From Alistipes onderdonkii (lineage in GTDB: Bacteria > Bacteroidota > Bacteroidia > Bacteroidales > Rikenellaceae), in assembly GCF_025145285.1 (NCBI RefSeq), contig NZ_CP102251.1:1240001-1304000 (forward strand): DNA of 64,000 bases, read 5' to 3'. The translations under genes were made by a program, and so were the position numbers. The notes beneath the pieces are model-generated. The model was not told the origin of the DNA. It did no database searches and worked only from the letters and a program-made list of their open reading frames with translations. Position 1 is the first letter of the stretch. Each line of letters begins with the position of its first letter. Of this stretch, positions 28,091 to 38,197 are shown piece by piece.

Positions 28091-29656
28091 ATGCGAAGAA
28101 AACTCTACTATCTGACCGCAGGCCTCGCCGCCGCCCTCCTTTTAACCGTTGCCTGCAGTTCCGATGACCCGGCCGAAAAGCCTGTACCGGAACCCGCAAC
28201 CCTGACAGCCCCCGCACTGACCCTCTCGGCCGACGCCGTGCGAATTGACCCGGAGCATTCCGACCAGCTCGCCCTGCATGCCGAATGGACCGCCGCGACC
28301 GATGACGAGCAAACAGAGGTCGCCTACACGCTTTACGTCAACCTGACCGACCGCGACATGTTCTCCGATCCGGTCATCATCGACAAGGGCACGGCCCTGA
28401 CGCACGACTTCACACACGGCGAGCTGAATCAGCTGCTTCTCAACACCTTCGATCTTGAAGCCGGCACCGAAGTGCCGGTGCGGTTCGCCGTATATGCGAA
28501 AAACGCGGACGAAGAGTTCGACGCACAGCTGTCGGAGATCAGGAGCTGCGAAATAACGCCGAAGACGACCTATCCGAACTTCCCGCCCTCGCTGATCATG
28601 GTGGGCGCAGCCACTCCGTGGCAATGGGATCTGAACGCAGGTCTCGAACTGCCCGAGAGCAGCGAAGGCTCCCGCCTGTATCTGGCATCGGATGTCGAAC
28701 TGCACGTGCAGCCCATGAGTCTGAACAACGGCTTCAAGTTCTACTTCTCGCGCAATATCAACGACACGGACGACCCCCGTTTCGCCGCACAGGATCTTTC
28801 GGCGGAGACGTTCGGAAAGATCGCCGTATATAAAAGCGGAGAGGCGCAGTTCCAGCCGGGATCATTCGGCTACGAGAACGGCATGTACGACATTGAAGTA
28901 AACCTCAACACGAAGATGCTCACCCTCACCCGCACGGGCGACCTGCCCGAAACGCCGTTCCCCGAACAGCTGTACCTGCTCGGCGACTGCTTCACATGGG
29001 GCTGGACGTGGGACGGCACACAGCTCACCAAAGCCGAGGAGGGAATCTACCGCGGTCAGAATATCGACATGACGTTCGGCGACAACGGCGATGTGGGCTT
29101 CAAGATGTTCACCGAACGCGACAATTGGAGCGTCTACTACGCCATGACCGACGATGCGACTGCCGATGACATCTCGCTGCAGCTGGTTACCGATACAGAT
29201 GCGCCGCAGGTATACCCCGGCAAACTCGGCTACGGCAAGGGCGTATACGACATCGAGGTAAACCTCAACACAATGAAGATGACCCTCACCTCGAAAAGCA
29301 TCGACTACTCGACCGCCTATTCGATGACCGGCGAAGCCACTCCGGGCGGTTGGGACAGCCGCACGTACCTGCCCAAGAAGGGCGATAACGAATGGGAAGC
29401 CACGGGTATCGCCATGAATTTCGACGGCGATTACAAGGGATTCAAGATATTCGCTTCGTCCGACGGCTGGTGGCCTTGGTACGGACAGACCCCCGACGCA
29501 CCGTTCGGCACGGTGATCCGCATCGAAGATCAGGCCGCAAGCGATGCCAAGGGCGACCCGCAGTTCTATCCGTCGCGCTTCGGGTATACGTCGGGCACCT
29601 ACACCATCAACCTGAACCTGAACACGATGACCCTTACCCTCACTAAAGAGAATTAG
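28091..29656 (+). CDS. SusE/SusF-like glycan-binding lipoprotein with three repeats
   Basis: A 521-residue surface lipoprotein (lipobox ending LLTVAC, Cys19). After a linker comes a SusE-type N-terminal Ig-like region (about 35-165; 'APALTLSADAVRID', 'VAYTLYVNLTD'). Three starch-binding-like (SusF-type) repeats follow, each ending with a beta-hairpin of the form 'GxYDIEVNLNT..MTLT' (near residues 264, 392 and 505). Each repeat has exposed Trp residues ('WQWD', 'FTWGWTWD', 'DGWWPWYGQ') that could stack on sugars. It probably captures glycan at the cell surface for the SusC/SusD pair. It is unusual in being the first gene of its operon; SusE/F genes normally follow susD. The start is the ATG before the signal peptide. 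Confidence 0.88.
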   Translation: MRRKLYYLTAGLAAALLLTVACSSDDPAEKPVPEPATLTAPALTLSADAVRIDPEHSDQLALHAEWTAATDDEQTEVAYTLYVNLTDRDMFSDPVIIDKGTALTHDFTHGELNQLLLNTFDLEAGTEVPVRFAVYAKNADEEFDAQLSEIRSCEITPKTTYPNFPPSLIMVGAATPWQWDLNAGLELPESSEGSRLYLASDVELHVQPMSLNNGFKFYFSRNINDTDDPRFAAQDLSAETFGKIAVYKSGEAQFQPGSFGYENGMYDIEVNLNTKMLTLTRTGDLPETPFPEQLYLLGDCFTWGWTWDGTQLTKAEEGIYRGQNIDMTFGDNGDVGFKMFTERDNWSVYYAMTDDATADDISLQLVTDTDAPQVYPGKLGYGKGVYDIEVNLNTMKMTLTSKSIDYSTAYSMTGEATPGGWDSRTYLPKKGDNEWEATGIAMNFDGDYKGFKIFASSDGWWPWYGQTPDAPFGTVIRIEDQAASDAKGDPQFYPSRFGYTSGTYTINLNLNTMTLTLTKEN

Positions 29657-29658
29657 TC

Positions 29659-32229
29659 ATGTACAAACAAACTCTCAAGGCAATTATGGCATTACTCTTT
29701 TCGGGATCGGCGACAATCGGATTGGCCGGCAATGACACGATGCTGCTTCACTCCGGCTGGAAGTTCAGACAGGCGGGCCACAGCGAATGGCATCCAGCGA
29801 CAGTACCGGGCGTAGTACACACCGACCTGATGGACAACGGGCTGATCGAGGATCCCTACTACCGGCTCAACGAACGTTCCCTGCAATGGATCGACAAGGA
29901 AGACTGGATCTATGAAGTCTCCTTCGACGCCGGCGCACTGACGCGCGGCTACGAACACATCCGGCTGGAATTCCTCGGTCTGGACACCTATGCCGACGTC
30001 TTCCTGAACGAAACGCAGATACTGACGGCGGACAACATGTTCCGCCGCTGGGCCGCAGAAGTCAAACCCCTGCTCAAGGAGCGTGGCAACGTGCTGCGCA
30101 TCTATTTCCACTCCCCGATCAAAAAGGCCCTGCCGCAGTACGAATCCCTCCCCTACCGTTACGAGGCTTGGAACGATCAGGCGGACAACGGGGGACTTGC
30201 CGGGAAAAAGCTCAGCCCTTTCACCCGGAAGGCGGGCTATCATTACGGCTGGGACTGGGGGCCGCGGCTGGTTACATCGGGCATCTGGCGTCCGGTAAAA
30301 CTGCAGGGTTGGAACAGCCTGCGTCTGGAAGACGTATTCCATCACCAGCACGAAGTCTCGCAGGAAACCGCCCGTGTGGAGACACAGGTGGAGATCGAAG
30401 CGGCGGCACCCGTCGAAAACGCTGTCATCACCGTCTCCGACGGCAAACGGGTGCTCGGTTCGCGCAGCGTGCAACTTCACGTCGGCATGAATCGGGTCAG
30501 CGTGCCGTTCACAATCGACAACCCCAAACTATGGTGGTGCCGTGGCATGGGCGAATCGGACCTCTATACTTTCCGTACCGCCGTAGAGCAGGGCGGCCGC
30601 GTGCTGGCCGAACACAGCACACAGGTCGGACTGCGCTCCGTCACCGTCGAAAAGAAACCCGACGCCTACGGACGCAGCCTGCGGTTCCTGCTCAACGGCG
30701 AACCCGTCTTCTGCAAAGGCGCCAACTACATACCCTGCGACTGCTTCCTGCCCCGCATCACTCCCGAAACCTACGAGCGCACGATCCAGGACGCGGTCGA
30801 CGTCAATATGAACATGCTCCGGGTCTGGGGCGGCGGCATCTACGAAGACGACTATTTCTATGAGCTTTGCGACCGTCAGGGCATCCTGATCTGGCAGGAT
30901 TTCATGTACGCCTGTGCGGTCTACCCGGCCGAAGGGGCGTTGCTGGAGAACATGCGCATGGAAGCCATCGACAACGTCAAGCGTCTGCGCAACCACCCCT
31001 GCGTGGTCTACTGGTGCGGCAACAACGAGAATCAGGATTCGTGGCTGAGCGGCTGGAAGTACGACGTCGACAAAGTCGATCCGAAATATTCCGGCATCAT
31101 CTGGAAACAGTACGAGGAGCAGTATTACCGCATGCTGGCCAAGGTGGTTGCCGAATATGCGCCCGGCATGGGTTACCAGCCTACCTCGCCCTTCTCTGAC
31201 TACGGAGCGATGAGCAACGACCACGAGGGCGACCGACACTACTGGGAAGTATGGCACGCAAAAAAGCCCATCGCCGAGTACAACCGCCAGCGCAGCCGTT
31301 TCTTCAGCGAATACGGTTTCCAGTCGTTCCCGTGTTTCGAAACGGTGAAGCGCTACGCACCGCTGCCCGAAGACCAAGATATCTCATCGGAAGTCATGAT
31401 GTCCCACCAGCGGGGCGGCGAACACGCCAACAACCTGATAAAAAGCTACCTGCTGAACGAATACCACGAACCGCGCGATTTCGAATCGTTCCTCTACGCC
31501 TCCCAGATATTGCAGGGCGACGCCATCAAAACGGCGATCGAAGCGCACCGGCGCGACAAAGGCTACTGTTGGGGATCGCTCTACTGGCAGCATAACGACT
31601 GCTGGCCGGTAGCTTCGTGGTCGAGCCGCGACTGGTACGGCGTATGGAAGGCGCAGCACTATTTCGCCCGCTACGCATTCGCGGACATACTGATATCCCC
31701 GATTCTCGACGGCGGACGGCTCGACATCTACGCCGTTTCCGACCTGCTCTCCCCGGAAAAGGGCACCTTGTGCATCCGGACGGTGCGTCTCACGGGTGGC
31801 CCAACCGGAGATTTCGAACAGGAAATCACGATCCCGGCCAACGCCAGCACGAAAGTCGCATCCATCGACACGCAGGCGCTGTTGAACGGAGCCGCTCCGG
31901 AGGACGTCGTCATTCAGGCAACATTTACCGCTGCGGGGAAAACATACCGCAATAACTACTTCCTCGTACAGCAGAAAATGATGAATTATCCGAAAACGAC
32001 CCTGCATTGCAAGATCGCCCGGATCGGCACGGGATACGACGTCACCGTCCGATCGGATAATTTCGCCCGGGGCGTTTACCTGTCGGTCGAAGGAGAAACG
32101 GTGCACTTCTCCGACAACTTCTTCGACCTCATGCCGGGCGAAACACGCACCGTCCGCGTGGCATCGAAACTGAACGCCAAAGAACTCGCGCGACGCCTGA
32201 AATCGATGTCGCTGGCCGACACCTATTAA
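29659..32229 (+). CDS. GH2 beta-mannosidase-like glycosidase
   Basis: An 856-residue exported enzyme, signal peptide about 1-23. Domain order is the GH2 sugar-binding domain ('WHPATVPGVVHTDLMDNGLI', about 45-64), the Ig-like domain and the TIM barrel. 'YHYGWDWGPRLVTSGIWRPV' (about 194-213) and 'RVWGGGIYEDDYFYELCD' (about 389-406) are typical of the beta-mannosidase branch. The acid/base Glu is in 'WCGNNENQDSW' (about 457) and the nucleophile in 'FFSEYGFQSFP' (about 552). It should remove terminal beta-mannosyl units from manno-oligosaccharides made by GH26. It starts 2 bases after the preceding stop. Confidence 0.94.
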   Translation: MYKQTLKAIMALLFSGSATIGLAGNDTMLLHSGWKFRQAGHSEWHPATVPGVVHTDLMDNGLIEDPYYRLNERSLQWIDKEDWIYEVSFDAGALTRGYEHIRLEFLGLDTYADVFLNETQILTADNMFRRWAAEVKPLLKERGNVLRIYFHSPIKKALPQYESLPYRYEAWNDQADNGGLAGKKLSPFTRKAGYHYGWDWGPRLVTSGIWRPVKLQGWNSLRLEDVFHHQHEVSQETARVETQVEIEAAAPVENAVITVSDGKRVLGSRSVQLHVGMNRVSVPFTIDNPKLWWCRGMGESDLYTFRTAVEQGGRVLAEHSTQVGLRSVTVEKKPDAYGRSLRFLLNGEPVFCKGANYIPCDCFLPRITPETYERTIQDAVDVNMNMLRVWGGGIYEDDYFYELCDRQGILIWQDFMYACAVYPAEGALLENMRMEAIDNVKRLRNHPCVVYWCGNNENQDSWLSGWKYDVDKVDPKYSGIIWKQYEEQYYRMLAKVVAEYAPGMGYQPTSPFSDYGAMSNDHEGDRHYWEVWHAKKPIAEYNRQRSRFFSEYGFQSFPCFETVKRYAPLPEDQDISSEVMMSHQRGGEHANNLIKSYLLNEYHEPRDFESFLYASQILQGDAIKTAIEAHRRDKGYCWGSLYWQHNDCWPVASWSSRDWYGVWKAQHYFARYAFADILISPILDGGRLDIYAVSDLLSPEKGTLCIRTVRLTGGPTGDFEQEITIPANASTKVASIDTQALLNGAAPEDVVIQATFTAAGKTYRNNYFLVQQKMMNYPKTTLHCKIARIGTGYDVTVRSDNFARGVYLSVEGETVHFSDNFFDLMPGETRTVRVASKLNAKELARRLKSMSLADTY

Positions 32230-32248
32230 CCCCGAAAAACATATCCCC

Positions 32249-33589
32249 ATGAAAAAGATACTTATCGTCATGTCAGTCGCCGCAGGCCTCGCCAGCTGCC
32301 GTCCGCAGAACCCCGATGTGCCGGCCGTGCGGGAGTTTATCCGCAACAACTGGCACACGACCGTCCAGCACTGCACGACCGACACCGCCACCCTCATCGG
32401 CCTGCCTCATCCCTACACGGTTCCCACGGCCGGAGCAATGTTCCGTGAGATGTACTATTGGGATACCTTCTTCACCAACGAAGGACTCGTCCGGGACGGC
32501 CATCCCGAGCTGGCCAAAGGTAATACCGACAACCTGCTCCATATGGTTCGCCGTTTCGGCAAGGTCTACAACGGCAGCCGAACTTATTACGAAGCGCGGT
32601 CGCAGACGCCCTATCTCTCCATGATGGTCGATCGTATCTACCGATTGACCGGCGACAAGCAGTGGCTTGCCGACGCATACGAAACCCTGAAGGACGAATA
32701 CGGATTCTGGATGCGGGAACGCCTGACACCCACCGGGCTGAACCGCTACGGAAGTTCCGCATCGGACGCTTTGGTCGACGAATTTCTGGTCACCGGCAGC
32801 AAACGCCTCGGAACCGATCTCTTCGACAAAGGTTACACCCCCGAACGGCTGCACAAACTGGGTCTCGACTTCGTCGCCGAAGCCGAATCCGGATGGGACT
32901 TCAACCCGCGCTACGACCGCCGGTGCACGGATTTCTGTCCGTTGGATCTTAACGCCAACCTGTTCATGTACGAAGTGAACTTCGCCCGTTTCGCGCAGGA
33001 GCTGGGCCGGACGGAAGAGATGCGGGAATGGATCGCAAAAGCAGAGCTTCGCCGGGCACGGATACTCGAATACTGCTACGACCCCGAAGCGAAACAGTTC
33101 TACGACTACGACTATGTCAACGGCCGACGATCCGACGTGCTTTCGGGAGCAGTCTTCGCGCTCCTCTACTCAGGTGCCGTACCCCGAGAATATGCCGGAC
33201 ACATCGTGCAGGTACTCCTACGGCTCGAATTCCCCTACGGCATCGCCGCCTGCGAGGACAAACCCTACGACTATCCCTATCAGTGGTCTTATCCCAACAC
33301 GTGGCCCCCGGTCTGCTTCTATACGGTAATGGGATTGGCACGCTACGGATACGGCGAGGAGGCCGAACGCATCGCCGTCAAATGGATGAAAGCGGTCACC
33401 GAATCGTTCAAAACGACAGGCAACCTGTGGGAAAAGTACAACGTGGAAACGGGAACTACCGATGTCAGCAACGAATACGAGATGCCCGCGATGCTGGGCT
33501 GGACCGCCGGCACCTTCATCTGTCTGGATGACTATCTGGCCGGGGAGATGCAGCCCGACCCGCTGCCCACAGAATACATGAGCTACTGA
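32249..33589 (+). CDS. GH37 trehalase-like lipoprotein, divergent
   Basis: A 446-residue lipoprotein (lipobox ASC, Cys17) with an (alpha/alpha)6-barrel of family GH37. Strong matches are 'FREMYYWDTFF' (65-75), 'NGSRTYYEARSQTPYLSMMV' (108-127), 'AESGWDFNPR' (212-221, with the catalytic acid Asp217), 'LDLNANLFM' and 'LWEKYN...NEYEMPAMLGWT' (393-419, with base Glu409). Three trehalase hallmarks are changed. PGGRF is PTAGAMF. The second signature QWD is QWS (345-347). The Gly-rich lid before the base (GGGGGEY in E. coli TreA) is 'TTDVSNEY'. It lies between GH2 and SusC, so it may act on something other than trehalose, such as another alpha-linked side group. This is inference; trehalase activity is not excluded. 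Confidence 0.85.
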   Translation: MKKILIVMSVAAGLASCRPQNPDVPAVREFIRNNWHTTVQHCTTDTATLIGLPHPYTVPTAGAMFREMYYWDTFFTNEGLVRDGHPELAKGNTDNLLHMVRRFGKVYNGSRTYYEARSQTPYLSMMVDRIYRLTGDKQWLADAYETLKDEYGFWMRERLTPTGLNRYGSSASDALVDEFLVTGSKRLGTDLFDKGYTPERLHKLGLDFVAEAESGWDFNPRYDRRCTDFCPLDLNANLFMYEVNFARFAQELGRTEEMREWIAKAELRRARILEYCYDPEAKQFYDYDYVNGRRSDVLSGAVFALLYSGAVPREYAGHIVQVLLRLEFPYGIAACEDKPYDYPYQWSYPNTWPPVCFYTVMGLARYGYGEEAERIAVKWMKAVTESFKTTGNLWEKYNVETGTTDVSNEYEMPAMLGWTAGTFICLDDYLAGEMQPDPLPTEYMSY

Positions 33590-33611
33590 CAACCAACAAA
33601 ATAACAACCCT

Positions 33612-36600
33612 ATGAAACCAAACTTACGAACCAACTTGGGCCGGTTCCTGCTGGGAACCATTCTACTCCTGGCCACCGGGACGGTCTGGGCCCAGCCCCA
33701 GAACATCCGGGGAAAAATCACGGATTCGTCCGGGCAGCCCGTTGTGGGGGCCAGCGTCATCGTCAAAGGGACGACCAACGGCACCTCCGCCAAAGCCGAC
33801 GGAACGTTCGAACTCAACGCCGCAAAAGGGACTACCCTGCAAATTACGATGCTCGGCTACAAAACGGCGGAAAAGGACGTCACCACGGCGACCTTCTATC
33901 CGATCACGCTCGAAGACGATTCGAAACTCGTGGACGAGGTGGTCGTGGTCGGCTACGGTGCCGTAAAGAAAAGCGACCTCACCGGTTCGGTGGCTTCCGT
34001 CAAAATGGGCGCGCTCGACAACCTCTCCTCCACTTCGGTCGACGGCCTGCTTCAGGGCCGGGCCGCAGGTCTTCAGGTGCTGAATACCTCGCAGGATCCG
34101 GGTGCGGGAGCGATCGTCCGTATCCGCGGCAACAGCTCGCTCGAAGGTTCCAACACTCCGCTTGTCGTAGTCAACGGCTTCCCGATGGGCGATGCGGGCA
34201 ACCTCTCGCAGATCAACGTCTCGGACATCGAATCGATCGAGATTCTGAAGGACGCTTCGGCATCGGCAATCTACGGATCGCGGGGTGCCAACGGCGTGAT
34301 CCTCGTCACGACCAAGTCGGCCGCGAAAGGACAGACCAACATTTCGGTCAAGCACCAGACGGTCATCAGCCAGCTCTCCGACCCGCTCGACATCTGGTAC
34401 GACCCGATGCTCATGGCTCAGGTCACCAACGAGGAGCAGGTAAACGCCGGACTCAACCCCATTTACATCGGGCAGACCATAGGCGGCATCTATTATCCCT
34501 CGCTGCTCGAAATACAGAATGGCGAATGGGCCAATACCAATTGGCGCGACCTCTGCCTGAGAACCCCCGTCCTGAACAGCACGACGGCAGCCATCAGCAG
34601 CGCCAACGACCGCGCCTCGATCAACCTCAACGTCAACTACCACAACAATCAGGGATTGTACAAAAAAGATTCCTACGAGCGTATCAATGCCAACCTCGGT
34701 GTCACCTACAACCTCTACAAGAACCTGAAACTGACCTCCTACAACGTCCTCTCCATCACCAACCGCAACATCAGCAACGGACTCGAATACGGCCGCAATC
34801 CCCTTTGGCCCGTCTACGACAAGGAAGGCAACTACTATCTTGCCGGGGCGCAGGACTTCGGCCATCCGCTGGTCATTCTGGATAACGTGCTGAACAAAAC
34901 CACCGGCCGGGACTTCGTCACCTCGCTGGCCGTAGACTGGGAACTGGTCAAGGGGCTGACGATCCACTCGCAGCTGGACTACCGCTACCAGACCTCGGTC
35001 GGCGACGTGTACCGCGCCAGTAATACTTCGCAGGATGCCAACGACAACGGCGGCATCGCCCAGATCAACAATTCGTTCAACCAGAACCTCATGTCGGAAA
35101 CCTACCTGACGTTCAGCCGTACGTTCAACGAGAATCACTCTCTGACTGTCATGGCCGGCCATTCCTACAACTGGGACACGGGCCGCGGACTCTACACGAC
35201 CGCCCGTGGATTCGTCAACGACGTTCTCAAGAACGAAAACATGAACGCCGGCAACCCCAACCTGCGCCAGATATACAACGACGGGTATTACCTGAGCAAA
35301 CTGCTCTCCTTCTACGGGCGTATTAACTACTCGCTCAAGGACAAATACCTGCTGACGGCCACGATGCGCGCCGACGGCTCGACGAAATTCGGCAAAAACA
35401 ACAAGTGGGGCTACTTCCCTTCGGGCGCTGTCAGTTGGAAAATGCACAACGAGCCGTGGCTCAAACAATCGCGCTGGCTGAGCGAACTGAAGCTGCGGTT
35501 GAGCTACGGAGCCTCTGGTAATCAAGGTATCAGCAGCTATCAGACCCTCGACCGCTACGGCATGGAAAAATTCTGGCACAACGGCGAGTGGGCGACCGTG
35601 ATTGGTCCCGGCTACGAGGTAGGACGCACCGGCGCAAACGACCGGTACATGGTATGGGGCGGCATCGCCAATCCGGATCTGAAATGGGAATCGACCTCGC
35701 AGCTCGATTTCGGCGTCGATTTCGCAGCCTTCGACCGGCGCCTGCGGCTGACCGCCGACGTCTATTACAAAAAGACCACCGACCTGCTGCGTGAAAAATA
35801 CCTGCCCCTGTCGTCGAGCTACGACAAAATATGGGTCAACGACGGCGAAGTGACGAATAAAGGTTTCGAAGTGAGCCTCGAAGGCGACATCGTCCACACT
35901 AGGGACTGGAGTTTCTCGGCCACATTCATCTACTCGATGAACCGCAACAAGGTCGTAAGCTTGGGCGATGCCATTTCGAGCGGTCTCTCGCAGGATTACC
36001 TGACGGGTATGTACTACGAAGTGACCGGACAGCCGGTCTCCATGTTCAACCAGAACGCCAGCATCTATGCGGTGGGCCACCCGATGAACGTATTCTACGG
36101 CTACCGTGTCGACGGAATCATTCAGGAGGGACAGGATCCCGGATTCATCGACCCCGACGGGCTGAAAGACCGCCCCGGCGAGCTGAAATACGTAGACCTG
36201 ACGGGCGACTATGCCATCACCCCCGAGGATCGGTGCATTATCGGCGACCCGAATCCCGATTTCACGGCCAGTCTGAACCTCTCGCTGCGCTGGAAGAACC
36301 TCGACCTCTCCGTATTCCTCTACGGCGTCTACGGCAACGACGTGCTGTACAACAACTATACGTTCAGCCCGCGCGTCAAGGCCAAACGGTGGACTCCGGA
36401 CAATCCGACCAACGATTTCCCGCGGCTGAACAACGCCCGGCAATACTGGCTGTCGGACTACTTCCTTCAGGACGGCTCGTTCCTGCGCATCCAGAACATC
36501 ACCCTCGGTTACAATCTCCATTTCAACCGCAGGATCCTCAAGGGCATGCGCATCTACGCCAACATAGACAACGTACACACCTTCAGCAAATTCGACGGGT

Positions 36601-36689
36601 ACGACCCCGAAGTGGGACTCGACGGCATTTACTGGGGCGGATATCCTAAACTCCGCAAATACACCGTCGGAATCGACCTTAACTTCTAA
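33612..36689 (+). CDS. susC: SusC-family TonB-dependent outer-membrane receptor
   Basis: A 1025-residue glycan importer. After a signal peptide (about 1-28, ending WAQ) comes the carboxypeptidase-regulatory-like domain ('IRGKITDSSGQPVVGASVIVKG', about 32-53). A TonB box region follows ('DEVVVVGYGAVKKSDLTGSVASV', about 108-130). The plug has 'LLQGRAAGLQVLN' and 'ILKDASASAIYGSRGANGVILVTTK' (about 213-237). The rest is a 22-strand barrel ending in an aromatic residue (DLNF). It imports oligosaccharides delivered by the neighbouring SusD lipoprotein, powered by TonB. The closest substrate clue is the GH26/GH2/GH97 content of the locus. Confidence 0.96.
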   Translation: MKPNLRTNLGRFLLGTILLLATGTVWAQPQNIRGKITDSSGQPVVGASVIVKGTTNGTSAKADGTFELNAAKGTTLQITMLGYKTAEKDVTTATFYPITLEDDSKLVDEVVVVGYGAVKKSDLTGSVASVKMGALDNLSSTSVDGLLQGRAAGLQVLNTSQDPGAGAIVRIRGNSSLEGSNTPLVVVNGFPMGDAGNLSQINVSDIESIEILKDASASAIYGSRGANGVILVTTKSAAKGQTNISVKHQTVISQLSDPLDIWYDPMLMAQVTNEEQVNAGLNPIYIGQTIGGIYYPSLLEIQNGEWANTNWRDLCLRTPVLNSTTAAISSANDRASINLNVNYHNNQGLYKKDSYERINANLGVTYNLYKNLKLTSYNVLSITNRNISNGLEYGRNPLWPVYDKEGNYYLAGAQDFGHPLVILDNVLNKTTGRDFVTSLAVDWELVKGLTIHSQLDYRYQTSVGDVYRASNTSQDANDNGGIAQINNSFNQNLMSETYLTFSRTFNENHSLTVMAGHSYNWDTGRGLYTTARGFVNDVLKNENMNAGNPNLRQIYNDGYYLSKLLSFYGRINYSLKDKYLLTATMRADGSTKFGKNNKWGYFPSGAVSWKMHNEPWLKQSRWLSELKLRLSYGASGNQGISSYQTLDRYGMEKFWHNGEWATVIGPGYEVGRTGANDRYMVWGGIANPDLKWESTSQLDFGVDFAAFDRRLRLTADVYYKKTTDLLREKYLPLSSSYDKIWVNDGEVTNKGFEVSLEGDIVHTRDWSFSATFIYSMNRNKVVSLGDAISSGLSQDYLTGMYYEVTGQPVSMFNQNASIYAVGHPMNVFYGYRVDGIIQEGQDPGFIDPDGLKDRPGELKYVDLTGDYAITPEDRCIIGDPNPDFTASLNLSLRWKNLDLSVFLYGVYGNDVLYNNYTFSPRVKAKRWTPDNPTNDFPRLNNARQYWLSDYFLQDGSFLRIQNITLGYNLHFNRRILKGMRIYANIDNVHTFSKFDGYDPEVGLDGIYWGGYPKLRKYTVGIDLNF

Positions 36690-36701
36690 TTCAGACAAGC
36701 C

Positions 36702-38186
36702 ATGAAAAAGATCATATTCACGCTCGCTGCGGTTTGCATGCTTTCGGCCTGCTCTCTGGACGAGACCCCCTACGGCTTCTATTCGAGCGACAACTTCTAC
36801 AAAACGGAAGAGGATGCCGAATCGGGCCTTATGTACGCCTACAATGCGTTGAACTACCTCGAATACCTCCGCGGAATCTGGTATCTGGGCGACATCCCGA
36901 CCGAAACGATGTATCCCAAATCGGACGAGCCGGGCGACATTCACATGCTGCAACAATGGACCGTCAATTCGGAAACAGAACTGACGATGTACTACTTCAA
37001 ATACTGCTACATAGGCATCAACCGCGCCAATACGGTCATCGACCGCGTTTCGGGAGGCAATCTGAACGAGACGGTGAAAAACCGCGTGGTCGGCGAGGCC
37101 CTGTTTCTGAGGGCGTGGAACTATTTCAACCTCGTCCGGGCATACGGCCGGGTTCCGCTCTACACCGAACCGATCGCATCGCTCGACCAGACTACGCCCC
37201 AAATGGCCGCATCTATCGACAAGATCTACGAACGTATTCTGGAGGATCTGATTGCGGCTGAAAAGATGCTCACAGTAAACAAGGTGTTCGGCCGCATCGA
37301 CAAGGTCGGTGCGCAGGCCCTGCTCTCGAAAGTCTACCTGACGCTCGCATCGAGCATCGCAAGCGAAGCGCCCGGTTACGCCTCGGCGCCGCACAATCCC
37401 GACGAAATGTACACGCAGGCCGCCTACTGGTCGCGTAAGGTGGTATTCGACTATAAGGAGACGTACAACTTCGACAACGACCTGCGCAGCATCTACGACG
37501 TTACGAAACCCGACGGGCCGGAACACATCTTCATCATGGGTATCGACCGCAGCGGCACGCACGAAGGCATGTATTCGAAAATCCCGCTCCAGTTCCTGCC
37601 CAACAACGGCTCCGCGCCGATCTACATTCGCTACAGCGACGGAAGCCTCCAGAAGGGCAACGGCAACGGCTGGGGCGTTTTCCTGATCGAGGACAACTTC
37701 GTCGAGAAGACGTTCCTTGCCACGGACAAACGACGCACTGAACTGATCCACAAGGACATTTACGACCAAACCGGCAAACTCGTCACCCCCTCCCCGGTAC
37801 GCGGCTACTTTTCGGCCAAATACGTCGATCCCGACTTCATCGGCGAACGTACCAGCGCCCGTCCCTTCCTGATCCGCTACTCGGATATCGCACTCGTCTT
37901 CGCCGAAGCGGCAGGTCCCGACGAAGGACTGGCTCTGGTCAACGAAATCCGCCGGCGCGCCGGAATCCCGGATCTGCCGGAAGGGATGAGTCTTTCCGAA
38001 TTCCGCAAAGCCGTGATTCAGGAGCGCACCCTCGAACTGGCGTTCGAAGGCAACCGTCTCTACGACCTGCGCCGCACGGCATCGGTCACCACTACGGTTC
38101 CCGAGGCCACGAAACTCTCCGAAGAGCAGGCGGCCTTCTACCCGATCCCGCAGCGCGAACTCGATTTGAATCCGAACGTTAAATAG
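36702..38186 (+). CDS. susD: SusD-family glycan-binding lipoprotein
   Basis: A 494-residue outer-membrane lipoprotein (lipobox LSAC, Cys19) that forms the lid on SusC. The SusD N-terminal pattern 'LDETPYGFYSSDNFYKTEEDAESGLMYAYNAL' follows the Cys directly. 'VGEALFLRAWNYFNLVRAYGRVPLYTEP' (about 132-159) is the most conserved RagB/SusD segment. 'RPFLIRYSDIALVFAEAAG', 'ALVNEIRRRAG' and 'ERTLELAFEGNRLYDLRR' close the family signature. It starts 12 bases after susC. Confidence 0.96.
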   Translation: MKKIIFTLAAVCMLSACSLDETPYGFYSSDNFYKTEEDAESGLMYAYNALNYLEYLRGIWYLGDIPTETMYPKSDEPGDIHMLQQWTVNSETELTMYYFKYCYIGINRANTVIDRVSGGNLNETVKNRVVGEALFLRAWNYFNLVRAYGRVPLYTEPIASLDQTTPQMAASIDKIYERILEDLIAAEKMLTVNKVFGRIDKVGAQALLSKVYLTLASSIASEAPGYASAPHNPDEMYTQAAYWSRKVVFDYKETYNFDNDLRSIYDVTKPDGPEHIFIMGIDRSGTHEGMYSKIPLQFLPNNGSAPIYIRYSDGSLQKGNGNGWGVFLIEDNFVEKTFLATDKRRTELIHKDIYDQTGKLVTPSPVRGYFSAKYVDPDFIGERTSARPFLIRYSDIALVFAEAAGPDEGLALVNEIRRRAGIPDLPEGMSLSEFRKAVIQERTLELAFEGNRLYDLRRTASVTTTVPEATKLSEEQAAFYPIPQRELDLNPNVK

Positions 38187-38197
38187 ACACTACGAAG

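Noticed and set aside
33663..37769. Very long antisense open frame (over 1300 codons) opposite susC and susD
   Set aside because: It is a shadow of high-GC coding sequence with conserved receptor and SusD motifs on the plus strand; its own translation is Val/Arg/Asp-rich and matches nothing.
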